Shown: positions 24,201 through 36,823, counted from the first letter of the stretch. The stretch: DNA of 64,000 nt from Emergomyces orientalis (GCA_002110485.1 MOWL01000069.1:310001-374000), one strand, 5' to 3'. Notes: generated by a model not told the origin, from the letters alone. Numbers and translations are program-made.

Positions 24201-26371
24201 GCCCTGTTCCTGGCACAGGTCACGGCCCCCCTTATACTTCCACTAATTTTAATGAACCATTTTATGGGGCGGGTTACGGAGATGGGTACTCTTCTGGAAA
24301 CAAGCCTGACCAGGGGCAACCAAGAGATTTCTATCCAGACCACTTGTTAACTCCACCAGGAGTCAAGGATGAAGGCTACATATCAGGTGCAAACCCTCGT
24401 TCGCCAAGTCTTGCCACGCCGGAACCCAGAGGTGAGGGATTCGAATCGTTTGATAATAGGATACTGGAACTTACTATTTTACCAGGCCGCGATGATCCGT
24501 TCACCGAAACACACAAACGACATTTGAGTGGCTATTCCCATGGCATGCCTTCCCCTCTTTACGACAGTTCGACCGGTCACGGCATTGATAGGATTCAATC
24601 GAAAGATATCGTTGCACTTATGGACCATGTGTGTATCCCCTCTTCTATTTGCGTTCATTTCGTGAATCCATAATTCTAGTACTGACTTTTTATCTAGCTC
24701 ACCGTTCGTGATGCCCAACGAAATGCTCGAGATACTGAAATCCTTGTGACTCTTGTCCGGAGTGCAGCGGAAATGCGTAATTCCTTCGAGGACATGAAAA
24801 AGTTTATTGCGCAGCAAGATGAGTTGCTCATTGACGCGAATGAGAAACAGCATGATCGTACTCAAAAAATCGTGGGCGGGCCTCGACCTCAACCACTCGG
24901 AATTTCACGAGCTCACCGACACACAACTGCCGATGAGGACGACGAGCGATCAAAGAGGAAAAACGTTTTCAAACGGGCGTTGAAGGGGCTGAGTCTCAAA
25001 GGATCTAATGATCTTACCAGGGTTGAGGACATGCTTGTTCATCTACTCCTTGAAGTTGAGGCTTTGAGAGCTGCTCAAGAAGGCCGGGCCCTGGGTACAG
25101 GAGGTGCTAACTCGAACGAAAATTTCCGTGAACCTGGGCAAGACGGATATGAGCCTGAAGGTCAAGCTGGTACTTCGTCAACAGGAGGAGGTGACCAGTC
25201 CGGCTTTTCGAATTCCCCTCGCTTGGCTGGAGATATGAAAGCTGCAAACACCCGGCGCGGATCGGATCACCGAATCAGCCCTGTTATGGAGGGGAACGAA
25301 GATTTGGAGCCGTTAACACCAGACGAGCAATATTTATTGGACCGGCAAGCAGCCACCGATACCCAGCTCATGGGTCACCATAAAAGGGGTGGTTCTGTCC
25401 CACTGGCAACCCCTCCGCGGATTCCTCTTGCGTCCGGGGCCCTGAGCACTGACACAACCCCTAAAATGTCCAATGAAAAGTCTCGGAAACACAAATCAAG
25501 CAGCTCATCTTTTTTCCCAAAAATTTCTCGGTGGTCGAAAACAACAGCTTCCTCCATGGGCGAAAACATCCGCAGTAGCATCCAAACCGGCCGCAAAGAC
25601 CGACACTCCTCAGACATATCGCGATCGGGTTCAGATTTGGGACAGGATGGGTATAATGCTGGTGAATATTACGATCATCGCGGCGATGACAGGTTACGGT
25701 CGAATACTAGCTTGGAGCAACGACAAGAAAATCGCCCCCCTTCCCCTCTAGTACCATCGCAACTTTCAGAATATCCGAAATATCAAGCGCATAGGGATAG
25801 CCTGAATCTACAGCATCCCCAACCGCGCCAGGGACCCACGGGCCGTTATCAATCTCAACTAGAATCACAAGCGCAAACATTTATACCTCCGGTGGCTCTC
25901 AATTCTGAGGCTTGGGCCTCTAATCCTAGCCTGGGGCGAATGACCCCCAATCCAAAAGCACCCGGCTCGGAGGGTGGATATTCCGATTTGTCATCGACTT
26001 CTGGCAGACAAAACGCCCCTCCACGCCCACCGAAGATCAAAGATGAAGGTCCCTTGGTTCCCCAAAGACCGCCGCAAGTAAAGGGGGAAAGCCAGCTCAC
26101 GTATGCGGAACGCATGGCTACACGTGGTTCTCGCCACTCAAATTATGATGCTGTACGTCTCAGATATTATTGATTACTCTAGATGAAATATCAACTAGCT
26201 AACCGCTAATTTTTTTGATAATAGGCCAATGGATCTCCTATTAGGTCGTCACCTAAAAACAGCACTCCTCAGCGAAAGCCCACGGGCCCGCGCCCTATCA
26301 CGAGCTCTGGATATCCTAAACGACAACAGTATAGAGGGAGCCCGCAACAAATTGATGATGATGACTATTAA
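21233..26371 (+). CDS. Large disordered Ser/Arg-rich fungal protein
   Basis: Exons 21233-24628, 24698-26152 and 26225-26371 join in phase 0 and encode 1665 residues. I do not recognise a named family. It has no signal peptide or membrane segment. It is dominated by Ser, Arg, Pro, Asp and Gly, with SR-type clusters (SRRRSRSLSRER, KSRSRSVSK, KSRSRSGS). Only three stretches look ordered: IEYFEGGKKGGG followed by SVRVKVTPSAARK near the N-terminus, a helix VEDAIRRLILPELKELKKDQ (about residue 350), and a likely coiled coil over the exon 1-2 junction (IVALMDHLTVRDAQRNARD, then FEDMKKFIAQQDELL). The acidic C-terminus ends in IDDDDY. Size and composition resemble disordered proteins reported at septal pores or in cortical scaffolds, but that is compositional inference. 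The gene structure is firm. Confidence 0.82.
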
Positions 26372-28169
26372 ATGACTGGATCTCGGCCTCCATACCCCCA
26401 AAGCCCTGTCCTTCTTGCCCGTTTGTTTTTGTTTTCTCCAAATCAATGTTCAAAAGGTTGGCTTTTTCCGGGGCCCAATTGTCCGTCCTTGTTTTTCAAA
26501 GTTTTATAGCGACAAACGGGTTTTCTTTGTGGTGTTTTCCAGCTCTCCTCATTTACCTTTTTGTGTTTGATATGAATGACGGTACGGAAATGACCTAGCC
26601 TTGAACTTTTTCTTCCCCATTTACTATCCTTATCTTCGCCATGTAACTGCCTTTTTTCTGCTTTTTATTTGATTCATGCCGATATTTCGTGGATTGCTTC
26701 CAACCCTTAACCCTTTGTCTCGATATTATTTCGTCTATATGCTTTTATTCTTTTGTTTTTTTCGGCGAGTAGATATTTGAACACCTCTCCCTGACATATG
26801 GCTTTACGCATCATCCGGCACTCAAATGTTAAAATGATTCCCCGTTATTATGTCTTTCCTTCACTCTCGCCCTTTGCACCAGCTATTTTTGCCGTGGCTT
26901 CTGTCACTTGCTCAAAGATTTAAGTGCAGTCCCAACCAACAGCCTCTCCCTCAGAACTAGAAAATGAGGCGAAATAATCCTCTTGGGCACCCCCCCCGGC
27001 CCCCGGTTTCCTTCCTCACGATAATATTACGTATGGCGGGATGGAATTGAGAGAGATGGAGAGAAGGCAGTAGTTAACAGAGTTTTGCTAAAGGCAAAGC
27101 TTTTATTTTCAGATATAAAATACGGAGAGCAAAAAAAGAAAAGAAAAGAAAAGGGATATAAAAGGGGAAAGACTGCTGTGCTTTCCACAATTCTCATATT
27201 CTGCTCCGTAATAAATATCCCTTTGTTGGATGCATATATGGGCCTCCAAGCGTGTAATAGATGTGTTTCAGGTTCTCGTGTATGCAAACTATGGGAAGCA
27301 GAAAGGATCATCAATATGAATACACGAACTGGTGCAAATTATATATGCTGGTGTCTTAGTACTGTACATACATCATACTCACCTGTTCCGCACAGGTAGG
27401 CGGTTTATGGAGGGAATGACAAACCTCCTATGTTGCACAGCGCCTTGTAAATTCATCAATTATTCGTTTCGGATTCTTTGAAGGGCTTTTCCCTCCCTCC
27501 ATCAAGAGGTTTTATCAGAGATAAAGATAGGTGGGTAACACTGAGCACCATGCAACGGGGGGAAACAACCAATGATGCGCATCAACATTTTACCAGGACG
27601 CGTAGGGTATAATTGTCCGTATCATATCACCAAACCAATTGAAGCAAGAGAGTATACTCTTTTCACACCCTCCTTCAAATTTTTCTTTTCAATGAGAGCT
27701 AAGCTGCAGAACGCAGAATTCGACGTGCAAGAACTCCCGTATCTTGTGAAGTTAAGTATGATACCAAAGATATTGGGGTATTTATTTCCTCCTCGCTTCC
27801 ATGCGCAACCCAGCCTCTCACCCCTTTATTTCTCTTTCCCTTTATTATTCAAAACAGAACTCCTTGAGGAATGATCAGAGACATCAATAAGAAGAAAGGG
27901 GAAATAAATAAATAAAAGAAACAAAGTGGTTCTGGAATATCGCCGAGAAAGCAAGCTACCAAAAAACAAAAACAAAGAGTTGTTTATTTCGAGTCTAATA
28001 AGACGGAGGTTTTACACAGCCGTAAAATCCAGTGGCGGATAGTATTAAAAAATCGCAAGAGGAGAGCAACAGAAAAAGGCAAGTTTTCAATATAAATCGA
28101 GCCAAAGTTGAGAATTTCTTCTTCATTTTTTACCTTCGTTTCGTCTTTCTTACAACGCCCTAATTTTAT
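26372..28169. other. Convergent spacer with long 3' flanks
   Basis: About 1.8 kb between the large disordered-protein gene and the ORM 3' end. It is T-rich after 26400 and A-rich before 28100, as expected for 3' UTRs of convergent genes. No gene seen. Confidence 0.6.
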
Positions 28170-28936
28170 TCAAGGATCTTCGCGATGTTCTGAAAATAGG
28201 CCTATTCGCATTCGATGAGACTGAAGCAGCAGGGGGGTAAATGTTAGTCCACGTTCTATTTTGGGGTGCGTTTGTCAGCTTTAGTAACTTACGATCGGTA
28301 ACTTCGGAATGACCACTCCCAGGACTGCCAAGAAGTTTATTATGAAGTAGGTCAGGTCATAGTGGGTGTAGTGAGTGCTGAGTAGGAAGAGAATAATCGG
28401 AACGCTGAGAAGGAACTTTTTGGCTGGTGTATATTGGTCCCCATTGTCGATTTGCTCCCACATGTTTAAGTTGTCATATGCTCCGGCGTTGAATTCGAAC
28501 GGTACTCCTCGAACCCAGTGAAACATGAGAAACGAGCCAAACATATAGCTGATATTGGTGAGCGTCCATGAAGTCTCTTGCGATACACCTGGGATGATGT
28601 CGTAGAAAATCTTAAGAGCGATGATTAATACGAAATGGATAGTCCATGCACCTGGGAATCAGATTTGGGTCAGCTTGCGTTTCATTGCGACACAATATAT
28701 AGGACATGTCCTTTTCAAGTTATTGGTGTCCCTCTCCAGCTTCCCAGTTCCACAAATTCCGAAATCCCGGATATTAACAAGGGAACAAGATGTAGTTCCT
28801 CACCTTTTGCGTTAACCCAATTGGCATTTAGGTTAGGTAGGGCAGCCTGATCACTTGTATGCTCTATCGACTCCGGAGGCTCCTGGTAGATGATGCTACT
28901 TGACCGTCTCCTCCGCCCCGTTTTGGTCTCGCTCAT
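28170..28936 (-). CDS. ORM/ORMDL-family sphingolipid regulator
   Basis: Exons 28936-28804, 28651-28293 and 28220-28170 give 180 residues. ORM proteins sit in the ER membrane, bind serine palmitoyltransferase and restrain sphingolipid synthesis. The soluble N-terminus carries RRRRSSSIIYQEPPES, the Ser cluster that Ypk-type kinases phosphorylate in yeast Orm proteins. Next comes the near-invariant LPNLNANWVNAKGAW, then four hydrophobic segments with FHWVRGVPFEFN, LNMWEQIDNGDQYTPAKKFL and HYTHYD. The start ATG (28936) follows family alignment; the open frame continues upstream without an ATG. The last exon supplies SHRMRIGLF, a common fungal ending. Confidence 0.95.
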
Positions 28937-29944
28937 TGTGGAGTCCGGAGAAAGGGTGGATGCAGATTTGGGACCGGAGTCGAGATCGGGAGCAAAGGAG
29001 ACAGTCCGAGGGACGAGAAGCGACGACAGTTTGGCGGTATTGTCTTGAACTGTTTGCAAAAAGGTGGGCTAAAAATGCATGCGAGGATAGGAGGGAATGT
29101 CCGGGAAAAAACTATAGCAGTTTCCTGTTTTTGTAACCGGAGCTGTCGTTGTTGATGCTGTTGCCTGGGAATATCGGAGCTGGTCCCAAAGGTTTGCGTA
29201 GCAATACGGAATTTATATAGTCTGGATCGAGAACCGCGCCGAAGAGCTATATAAACCAGTGAAGGCACAGCTAATAACGGGTATTTGGAGAAACGAATGA
29301 AGCGGAGCTGGGAGCTGGTGGGAGACGTGGAGAAGAAGAATAGAAAATTGTCTGGAACCGCGGCCACAAAACGGGAATGGAGAGCTTCTCGGGTTTAGTG
29401 TAACGGCGGACTGAAGGGGTTTAATAACACAGCACGAACGGAGACTCAGGAGGTCATTATCGAAGAGGAGTCTAGGATGTTGCAGCGGGCGGAAAAGACA
29501 GCGAGCATTGAACGTGTTTGAACGTGTTTGAACTTGTTGAACATCCAAGGTTCATTGAAGCTGAAGATGCCGAATACGGCCCAGAGCAGGAAGCTTCGTC
29601 ATCTGACTTGCGGACCGGATAAATATTATGCCGAGGGGAACACTATGCACAATGGCAAGAAATTGCCACATGCGCCAAGACAATTTGTTGATTATATAAT
29701 ATTACCTCTTTTTAATCATGTGACCTATATTTTTTGGATTTTTTGGATTTTGTTTTTGGGCAGCTTTGACTTCAGCCATCAGTATCAGACATTCAACTCC
29801 ACATACAGTTCCTGGTTCCTTCGTTTCGAATTCGGATTTTCTTTCTTCAACTGGACGACGCAACGGTCCCACACAATTTCTATTAGGTATATGCAGCTAC
29901 GCATGCTGACCTAAATCTAATCCTCAAGCTTGGTCTTGCAGAAT
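28937..29944. other. Divergent promoter region, ORM and zinc-knuckle genes
   Basis: About 1 kb. It contains a 10-bp tandem element (GAACGTGTTT, two copies and a diverged third) at 29513-29541. A TTGCAG at about 29937-29942, just before the zinc-knuckle ATG, may be the acceptor of a 5' UTR intron. No gene seen. Confidence 0.5.
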
Positions 29945-32032
29945 ATGTCTGAGGATGATTGCGACTCGCGCACTGCCTCTGTTGGTTTACTGAAAGCCCG
30001 CAACAAGGACGCATCTTCTAAGTCTCAAAAAACGTCATCGGCAGGGACCTCTGATAAGCGGCGTTCAAGAAAGAATCGCACGCTAGGTCATCGTGACATA
30101 GAAGACTTTGTCCGCAAAGGCACTTCATTTACCTCTACATCGCTAGCAGTTGATAAGGCTTCTAGTTCGAGCCCCACCACCAACATGGAGGATAACAGCG
30201 GTGATAACATGATCGGCGACCGCATCCCGTCACCTATTTCACGGCCCGCATCGCGAGGAATGGCGCCATATATAAATTGGAACAAACTCAGTAAAGGCAC
30301 CGTTCGGACCGCTCTTCGTGGGCGACGTCAAGCAGACGCGGCCATTTCCGCTGCAGCAGCTTCATTTGAGGCTGTTAATGGGAAGTACTGGCGTAGCCGG
30401 AATGCATCTGCCTCATCTCCAGGGAGTGTTGATGGTGAATATCATCAACGAAGGCAGGCCCAAGGTCATAGCGAATCTGAAAGCGATGCTTCTCGGAGTA
30501 AGCCTAATGCTAGAACAAGTATAGGCGAAACGACATTTTCCGCGGAGTTCTCCGATATGGATTCTGGAGAGGACACGGATGGAAATAATGACATCGTTCT
30601 TAACCTAAGTGGTCAGCATAAAATGGATGATGGGATTCAAGCCACTGGAATGCTACATGGTCAGGGGCATGATATACTTCTCCAAAGCAGAGACGTGGAA
30701 GCCCAGAAATTTAATGGAGAGGGGCTGAGCGAATCAAATGACTCGAAGCCTTCTGCACAAGTTGGAAACAAAATATCAGAGGACCCAGTTTATCGTGACA
30801 CCATTACTGGGAAAGCCTTGTCTGAAAGCCCAAAAGCTGAGGCAATTCGCTTGTTTCGCGCGAAGTACAATTCAGATCCTACTACCCTTGCTGATCTCAC
30901 TCGTAATGATCTGGAGGCTCAGGTTAGGTATATATGTTTCGATTTGGCGCCGGAAAATGTTGACCTTAGTTTGCCCGTAAGGTGTATTGACTGTATGAAA
31001 GAAGGTCACCTCGCGGACATTTGCCCCAGTAAGGAGGTATGTTATACCCTCAGATCCCCTTTTTTATTCTGGAGCAGTTATAATTCCATTTCTGTCCACC
31101 AGGAAAAGTACTCTTTAGTAATTTTCTGACATCGGACGCAGTGTCAGCATTGCGGAGCATGGGCAATTCATGAAAGTCGATTTTGTCCTTCTCGGCGAAG
31201 ATGCCAACGTTGCAGAGAACGGGGTCACGACGCAGAAGCTTGCACCTCTCCTCTGAAAGGCTCAGCTGCCGAGGAGCCTTGTGATTTTTGTGGTTCTAGC
31301 GACCATACTGAGGACGAATGTGACTTGATATGGAAGCTTCCGAAGCGAAGTCCAACCTCAGGCCGCATATTTATTTCCATATCTTGCTCTTACTGCACAA
31401 GTAATCGCCATCTGATCGGGGATTGCCCAACACGCAACTTCCCCATGAACTCCTCATCCTTCAGCCTTAAGCATTATGACCCTTCAATGTTCTCCAACCT
31501 GAACACTTTTCCCGTTGCTATTTCCAGCAAGAGAAATAGTAACCAGAATACCTCGGGATACAAGATCAGAGGCCGCGCTAGTGGGCGCTCAGCATCCCCT
31601 GAGAGTGATGGAGCTTTCGGACGGCCAGATAGTTGGAACCAAACAATAAACCGTTCGCCTCCACGTGGACGCATCCGTTTTAGCAACGGAATTGGACGTG
31701 GTAGGAACTTTGATGATGATTCACGTCGCCCCCAAGACTCAGGGAGCGGGTCACATAAACCAAACGAATATCGCCGTGGATATAGAGATCGAGACCAATA
31801 TCTCGGTAACAATACGCGCCAACGTTCTCTGTCACCTATCCGACCCTCAACCCGTCAGAATAATGGAGCGAGTAGTTGGCAGCCTAGGGGTGCTGGTGGA
31901 GGAGGGGGAGGTGGCGGTGGCGGCCACGGCCCCCGAGGTCGTGGAAGAGGGGGCAAGGGGGTTTCAAATAGGGAGACATATCGACCTATGCCCAGCGCGG
32001 CTCAGAAGGCATGGGACCAACATAGATTCTGA
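29945..32032 (+). CDS. Zinc-knuckle protein, AIR1/AIR2-like (TRAMP)
   Basis: Exons 29945-31036 and 31142-32032 give 660 residues. The N-terminal half is disordered and Ser-rich. Five consecutive CCHC knuckles follow: CIDCMKEGHLADIC, CQHCGAWAIHESRFC (one residue longer between second Cys and His), CQRCRERGHDAEAC, CDFCGSSDHTEDEC and CSYCTSNRHLIGDC. The C-terminus is an RG/GGG-rich tail. Five tandem knuckles characterise Air1/Air2, the RNA-binding subunits that link Trf4 poly(A) polymerase to Mtr4 in the nuclear TRAMP complex, and an RGG tail suits an RNA-binding role. The protein is about twice the length of yeast Air2, so orthology is probable, not proven. The intron falls between the first and second knuckle. 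Confidence 0.75.
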
Positions 32033-32442
32033 AACACTTCGTATTGCATTGATGTTTAGCTGATTGCATTTTGGCGTTTCTATATATGTTATAAATCCCT
32101 TTCTGTTTCTTTCTGTTGAGATACTTTTTGTTCACGAGTACGGGGATTTATGTTCGGATACCGTGGGGGAATATGTATACTACTATATTTACCCCCTCAT
32201 TTCTAGTGATATTATCACGAGAAGATACCAAAATCAATACACGGTTGTCTTGCCGTCTTATGCAAGTTATGTTTTTTAATTGGATATTTTTCAATATGGT
32301 GGTGAATTATCTATAAGATGCCGAAGAACCAAACCAAAACGAAATCCCGCTTCCTTATCCCTAAACGCATTGGACAGAAAATCAAGCTCCAGGGCTTTTT
32401 CTATCTCATGGTAATAATATCACACCCATGCCCACGTGTTAA
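32033..32442. other. Convergent 3' spacer
   Basis: AT-rich 3' flanks of the zinc-knuckle and HAD genes. No coding signal. Confidence 0.6.
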
Positions 32443-33713
32443 TCACTCCTCAGTCACCCACTCCTCATCATCCTTGGGATTCTCCTTGGGGTCTGCGATT
32501 CCATCTTCCATTATGGAAATTATGTCGTCTAGGCGCTTAACCCAGAAATGCGTATGTTCATGTTCCTTCAGGGCTTGGTTGTGGTCATTGAGTAATAAGA
32601 TCGTGGCAGCGCCTGCTAAGTGGCCTGCTGTCATGTCGTCAAGGCTGTCTCCGACCTATATATAGTTAGGTCCCTACATTTAAGTTTTGTATTCGCTCTG
32701 ATGGATCCCATAGACTGATGCTGTTATATCGCGGGTGTGTGCGTTTTTATAGTATAAGGGAGGGAAGAGGTGGGTGGAAAGACGGCCATTTTTGAGGCGC
32801 AGTGAGAAGACTGTACTCGCGTAGCTACGTACCATGATCAAATCTTCTGATTTGGTACCCCATTCTTTGGCTATATGTAAAATACCCGCCGGGTCTGGCT
32901 TTGGGAGCAAGTCTGGAGTATCGCGGGTTATGATTGGGAGAAATTCATGCGTTGGGAGGTGGGTTGTTAGAAGGTGATTTACAGGTACTCTATGGAAACG
33001 GGTGGTAAATATAACTACTGCATGTTTTTATTCAAGGAACGGTGGGTACGACACATACTCGAAATTCCGCGTACATAACGCCCGTTTCAATCCCTTTGAT
33101 TGCAGATAATCCATCAACTCTAGAAGACCAGGCTGAGGCACTTGCTTGATCATGGCTTCCCGCTCGATATCTCTGACTTTGGTGAGAGCGGCGTTGCGGT
33201 CCTTTAGCGTTGGCAAGCTGCGGATGTGCCCGATGATATCAACGGATTTATCAATTCCTAGAGCGGAGCTGGAATTGTCAACTGTCAGTCAGAGAGTTCA
33301 TGGTATTTTATTTTATTTTATTGTATTTATTAAAATTTTTCATTTTAAAAAAACGGATTAAGGTGGACATACCGCATCTCTTGAAACATGTAGTTCTGCG
33401 GTAAACTGGCCATGGTGGTTAGCTTTTGATAGCATATAAAATATTCCCAAGAGTTTCGATATATGGGGAAAATTAAAACGAGCCCGCTCTTTTGCACTCT
33501 CCCTTGGATCCTAAATGTATGGAAGAAAACGATAGAAAGGATGAATTGGGAGGATAAATTTGCCAAGTACCATAATGTCCCATCGACATCAAACACCACG
33601 CCCTTCAAAGCCGACTTTTGGCCCTCTCTACCTGCATCAGGCCGAAGCGGGGCAAACCTCCATGGACGCAGGGAAGAGCTAACAGCGGCAGACATGGCGC
33701 GGGCAAGGGACAT
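32443..33713 (-). CDS. HAD-superfamily hydrolase (phosphatase-like)
   Basis: Five exons (33713-33571, 33405-33373, 33268-33059, 32989-32833, 32655-32443) join in frame to 251 residues; exon 2 is only 33 nt. HAD motif I is FDVDGTL with nucleophile Asp42 and acid/base Asp44. Motif II/III regions are LCTRN and LLPKPDPAG (motif-III Lys). Motif IV is GDSLDDM (about residues 183-189). The cap insert lies between residues 50 and 110. This is the subfamily I beta-phosphoglucomutase/phosphatase-like fold found in many fungi. The substrate cannot be predicted. The first 20-30 residues (Arg/Ala/Ser-rich, few acidic) could be a mitochondrial presequence. Confidence 0.88.
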
Positions 33714-34065
33714 GAATCGGAAATGGAGAAGCGAATAGTTTTGTTTCTTCTTCCGGTGGTAGAGAATAGAGAATATGTAGGAAATAATGTTGATTAAAAT
33801 TAATGCGATCTAGCAACCTTTACATCTAATTAATGCATGTCGGGGATCAAGGAGCGAAGATTGATTGATTGATTGATAAAAAAAAAATGTTTCCGGCTTT
33901 AACCACCTGCGCCGGTTCGGCTTTAACTAACTTATTTATGGAACCTTAAGCCGCTATCAACAAGCCGAAAACTAAAGAATTAACTACCCGCGCGTCGTTC
34001 TTTTTCCACAAGCGCGTTCATGAAGATGATAAGAAGCAGCTAAATATCACTCAATCAACCAAACC
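33714..34065. promoter_or_regulatory. Bidirectional promoter region
   Basis: 352 bp separate the divergent ATGs of the HAD hydrolase and the 563-residue unknown. It contains a GATT tandem (about four units, 33858-33877) followed by an A run. Confidence 0.5.
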
Positions 34066-35832
34066 ATGGCGACCCAGGAGGAAGTCCAGCTGGAAGCCTC
34101 ATCCCCGAAATACCGGCCTGCAAAGTCTCTACCCTTCGAATTGATCCGGCACTGCAACATTTACTTCGAAGAAAAGCTGTGTAAGCTTCCCTTGTTTTGA
34201 CCTTGCTAAGTCTCTAAAGAGCGAGTAACTAATATATAAGATCCGCCCTTTGTAGACCACCAAGCTCTCCATCTTCTCCTAAGCCTTCTCTCATCGAGTA
34301 CTATCGCATCCGGCCCTGCATTCGTACCGACACCACAGCAACTTGCCGTAGCGGCAACTCTGGTCGTCCATCCCTCCACCACAACTCTAGCAAAGTCACG
34401 GGAGAGTGCGCAGGCGGCCAACACTGCTTTGCAACTTTTACGTCTTACCAATAAGCTGGTCGGGCCGTTGGCTGCTAAACTCGATATTGCCTTTGCTTTT
34501 ACGCGTTTCGATTCCTCGCGCCTTGGCGGTTCGCGTCGCAAAGATGGTGAGAGCGAGGGCGCCAGCGGTACCTCTCCTGATTCGGACGTGGCATTTATGA
34601 ACTTGGAACTTGCACAACATGGTTCTCTCTGGTTTCGATCTGAAGACTTCTGGTCCGCTGTTGGATGGGCCTTTAATTGTGCCGTTCTCTACCCCAAGCG
34701 ATGGTCAAGGTGGCGGGTGTGGTTGGAGTATATGTGTGACGTGTTGGAAGCCGATTGGGCTGAGAGAGAAAAATTGATTGATAGCTCCAGCAATGGGACG
34801 GGAACTACGTCTACGCACGATATTCTCCGCCAGAGTTTAATTTTTAAGTATATCTCAGGCACATCGGGAGTGTCTGGTCAGCATCGAAGAATCGTCCGAG
34901 CTATATTCGCGGATGGGAGCCATGCGCCGCTGAACGAGTTTAAGGAGGTGTTTCGCAACGAACTCAAGGAACCCGAAAAGGATAAGGATCATTTGAAAAG
35001 ACGTGAGGCTGATGTGAACGTTGACGACGATGTATTTGGAGACTACCTTGCAAAGGACGAGGACGACGTTGATGAAGATAACGACGCCGCTTATACGACG
35101 AGGGAAACCAGGCCATCTCGTCCAAAACGATCGAAAACTACAGCATCAACTCCATTTTCGAACTCGGCCGAGGATCTCAATATGCACCCTTCGTACAAGC
35201 TGTCAGGTATTGCACATTCTGGCCAGGTGACACAGCTGGGTGACGTGTCATCTATTGCTCTTCGGCAGCGCCTTATGCAGATTTTGTCCCGAGTTTCGAA
35301 TGCTCTCCCGGAGGATTACATGACAGTGGAATACTTGTATCAGCTCTTCGTGGAATTTGTCCGTCCATTATCCCTCCCCACATTTCAGCTGCTGGTATCA
35401 TGTCCGACGTTGTCGAATTTTACCGATAACGCCCGAAGTACTCTGTGCAGGATGATTCTTGCGCTTTTACTACACCGCCCCCCTAATTCGGAACAAACGT
35501 ACATCAACCAATCTAAACTAGAAATATACTATCTTCCTTACGCAGCTTACACCAGCAGCGCTATCGAAAATGCCAAAGTATCGATACTTCTGGAGACTCT
35601 ACTACTGCTATTGGCCTCTAATGGAATGTTACAAGCTCAGCCATCCTTGACAAATGCAATCGAAAAGGGAATTATGGCTAGAGCTGATAAATCGCAGAGT
35701 GACGCCAAAAAGAGTCAAGAAAAAAAAAATTTGGATGAAATTGGATGGGCTTGGCTGATTGAAAGCGGCGAACGAATGAACTATCTGGTGAACAAATTAT
35801 TATCAGCGGGAAAAAAAAAAGCAAAGCGGTAA
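34066..35832 (+). CDS. Conserved hypothetical protein, 563 aa
   Basis: Exons 34066-34180 and 34256-35832 join at a GTAAGC/TGTAG intron in phase 1. The ATG has strong context (AACCATGGC). I do not recognise a family. It is soluble, with no signal peptide or membrane segment. The N-terminal two-thirds is helical (ELIRHCNIYFEEKLYHQALHLLLSLL; FWSAVGWAFNCAVLYPKRW), a central acidic linker (VDDDVFGDYLAKDEDDVDEDND) precedes a basic patch (RPSRPKRSK), and a second helical domain ends in a Lys-rich tail (GKKKAKR). The basic tail and acidic linker would suit a nuclear protein; this is inference. It shares a 352-bp divergent promoter with the HAD gene. Confidence 0.82.
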
Positions 35833-35986
35833 TGAATAAACTGAGTCATTTTTCAAATTGATATCTATGGTCCCAATTTACAATCTTGGGCCGGATATTG
35901 AAAACACGCATCTCAAGCAGGCAAATTCTACTTCCAACTTTTTTAGCTCCTGAACATTGGTTGTGGAGGGGTTTGCCCTGGGGTTT

Positions 35987-36823
35987 TCATTGCGCCGATG
36001 GAAACTTTTTCCCCAAATCTGCACGACCTTCGTCTGAGATATCAAGGAAGGAAGGAAGAGCTGATACGCCTTTCCCCAAACTGCGAATAAGCTCTGTTTG
36101 GGATTTTTCCAACTGACCAAGGAAATGCCTCCAAGATTCTTCCCCGACCAGCGATAGCTTCGTAGGCTTGACGATTTCTGCTTTCTGGCTGCGATACGAG
36201 GCCCTGGCTTCCATGAGAGATATCAGGATTGTCCATTCATCGTCTGTTAACCGGGAATGCACTGCTTGGCTTGCCACATTGTTTTGCTGGTTTCCGTCGT
36301 CCGTGTTTGGAGCACTTATGGTTTTCGTTGGCAATGACGTGTCGGGGAGTTGCAGCTTCCACTCGATGAACAGCGCCCTATATAGATTTTCTTTGCCCCA
36401 GGGAACAATCCAGCTTTCTTTTCCTTCATTCCCGAAGGTTCTCTTCCATTGTGATAGGGTGACCTCTTCTACAGCCTTGACCTCTTCTTGCACCTCCTCA
36501 AGCAATCTCAGCAAGTCGAATGCGTTACTCTTGGCAGCTTTATATATCTTCATCCGCAGAAGCTGCGTTGTTTCAGGGTATTCGCATCCACTTCGAAGCC
36601 ACCCATTGTCGGTTCCTCGCTTCATTTCTTTTAACCTCTTTTCGTTAAAACGCGCGCAGACCACTAGCGCGATTTGATTGAAGTATTTGGGTTTTAGCGA
36701 TGCTAAAGGGACATAGGGGTCATTGCCAGCTATCATGTTCCATTCCCACGACAGTTGCTCCTTAACTATAGCGGCAAGGATTGCTCGTTTGCGCTCGTCA
36801 AACAAAGCCTGCTGAGGCGACAA
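35987..36823 (-). CDS. Conserved hypothetical protein, N-terminus unresolved
   Basis: The minus strand has an open frame of 278 codons with coding-like composition: helical, charged segments such as QQALFDERKRAILAAIVKEQ, LLRLLEEVQEEVKAVEEV and DDEWTILISLMEAR. No family recognised. The codon preceding 36823 is TAA and there is no ATG at the start of the conserved-looking part. The first in-frame ATG is at 36736, inside a well-formed helix. An upstream exon or a frame disruption is therefore likely (see findings). It ends 154 bp from the convergent neighbour's stop. Confidence 0.6.
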   Translation of the reverse strand: MSPQQALFDERKRAILAAIVKEQLSWEWNMIAGNDPYVPLASLKPKYFNQIALVVCARFNEKRLKEMKRGTDNGWLRSGCEYPETTQLLRMKIYKAAKSNAFDLLRLLEEVQEEVKAVEEVTLSQWKRTFGNEGKESWIVPWGKENLYRALFIEWKLQLPDTSLPTKTISAPNTDDGNQQNNVASQAVHSRLTDDEWTILISLMEARASYRSQKAEIVKPTKLSLVGEESWRHFLGQLEKSQTELIRSLGKGVSALPSFLDISDEGRADLGKKFPSAQ

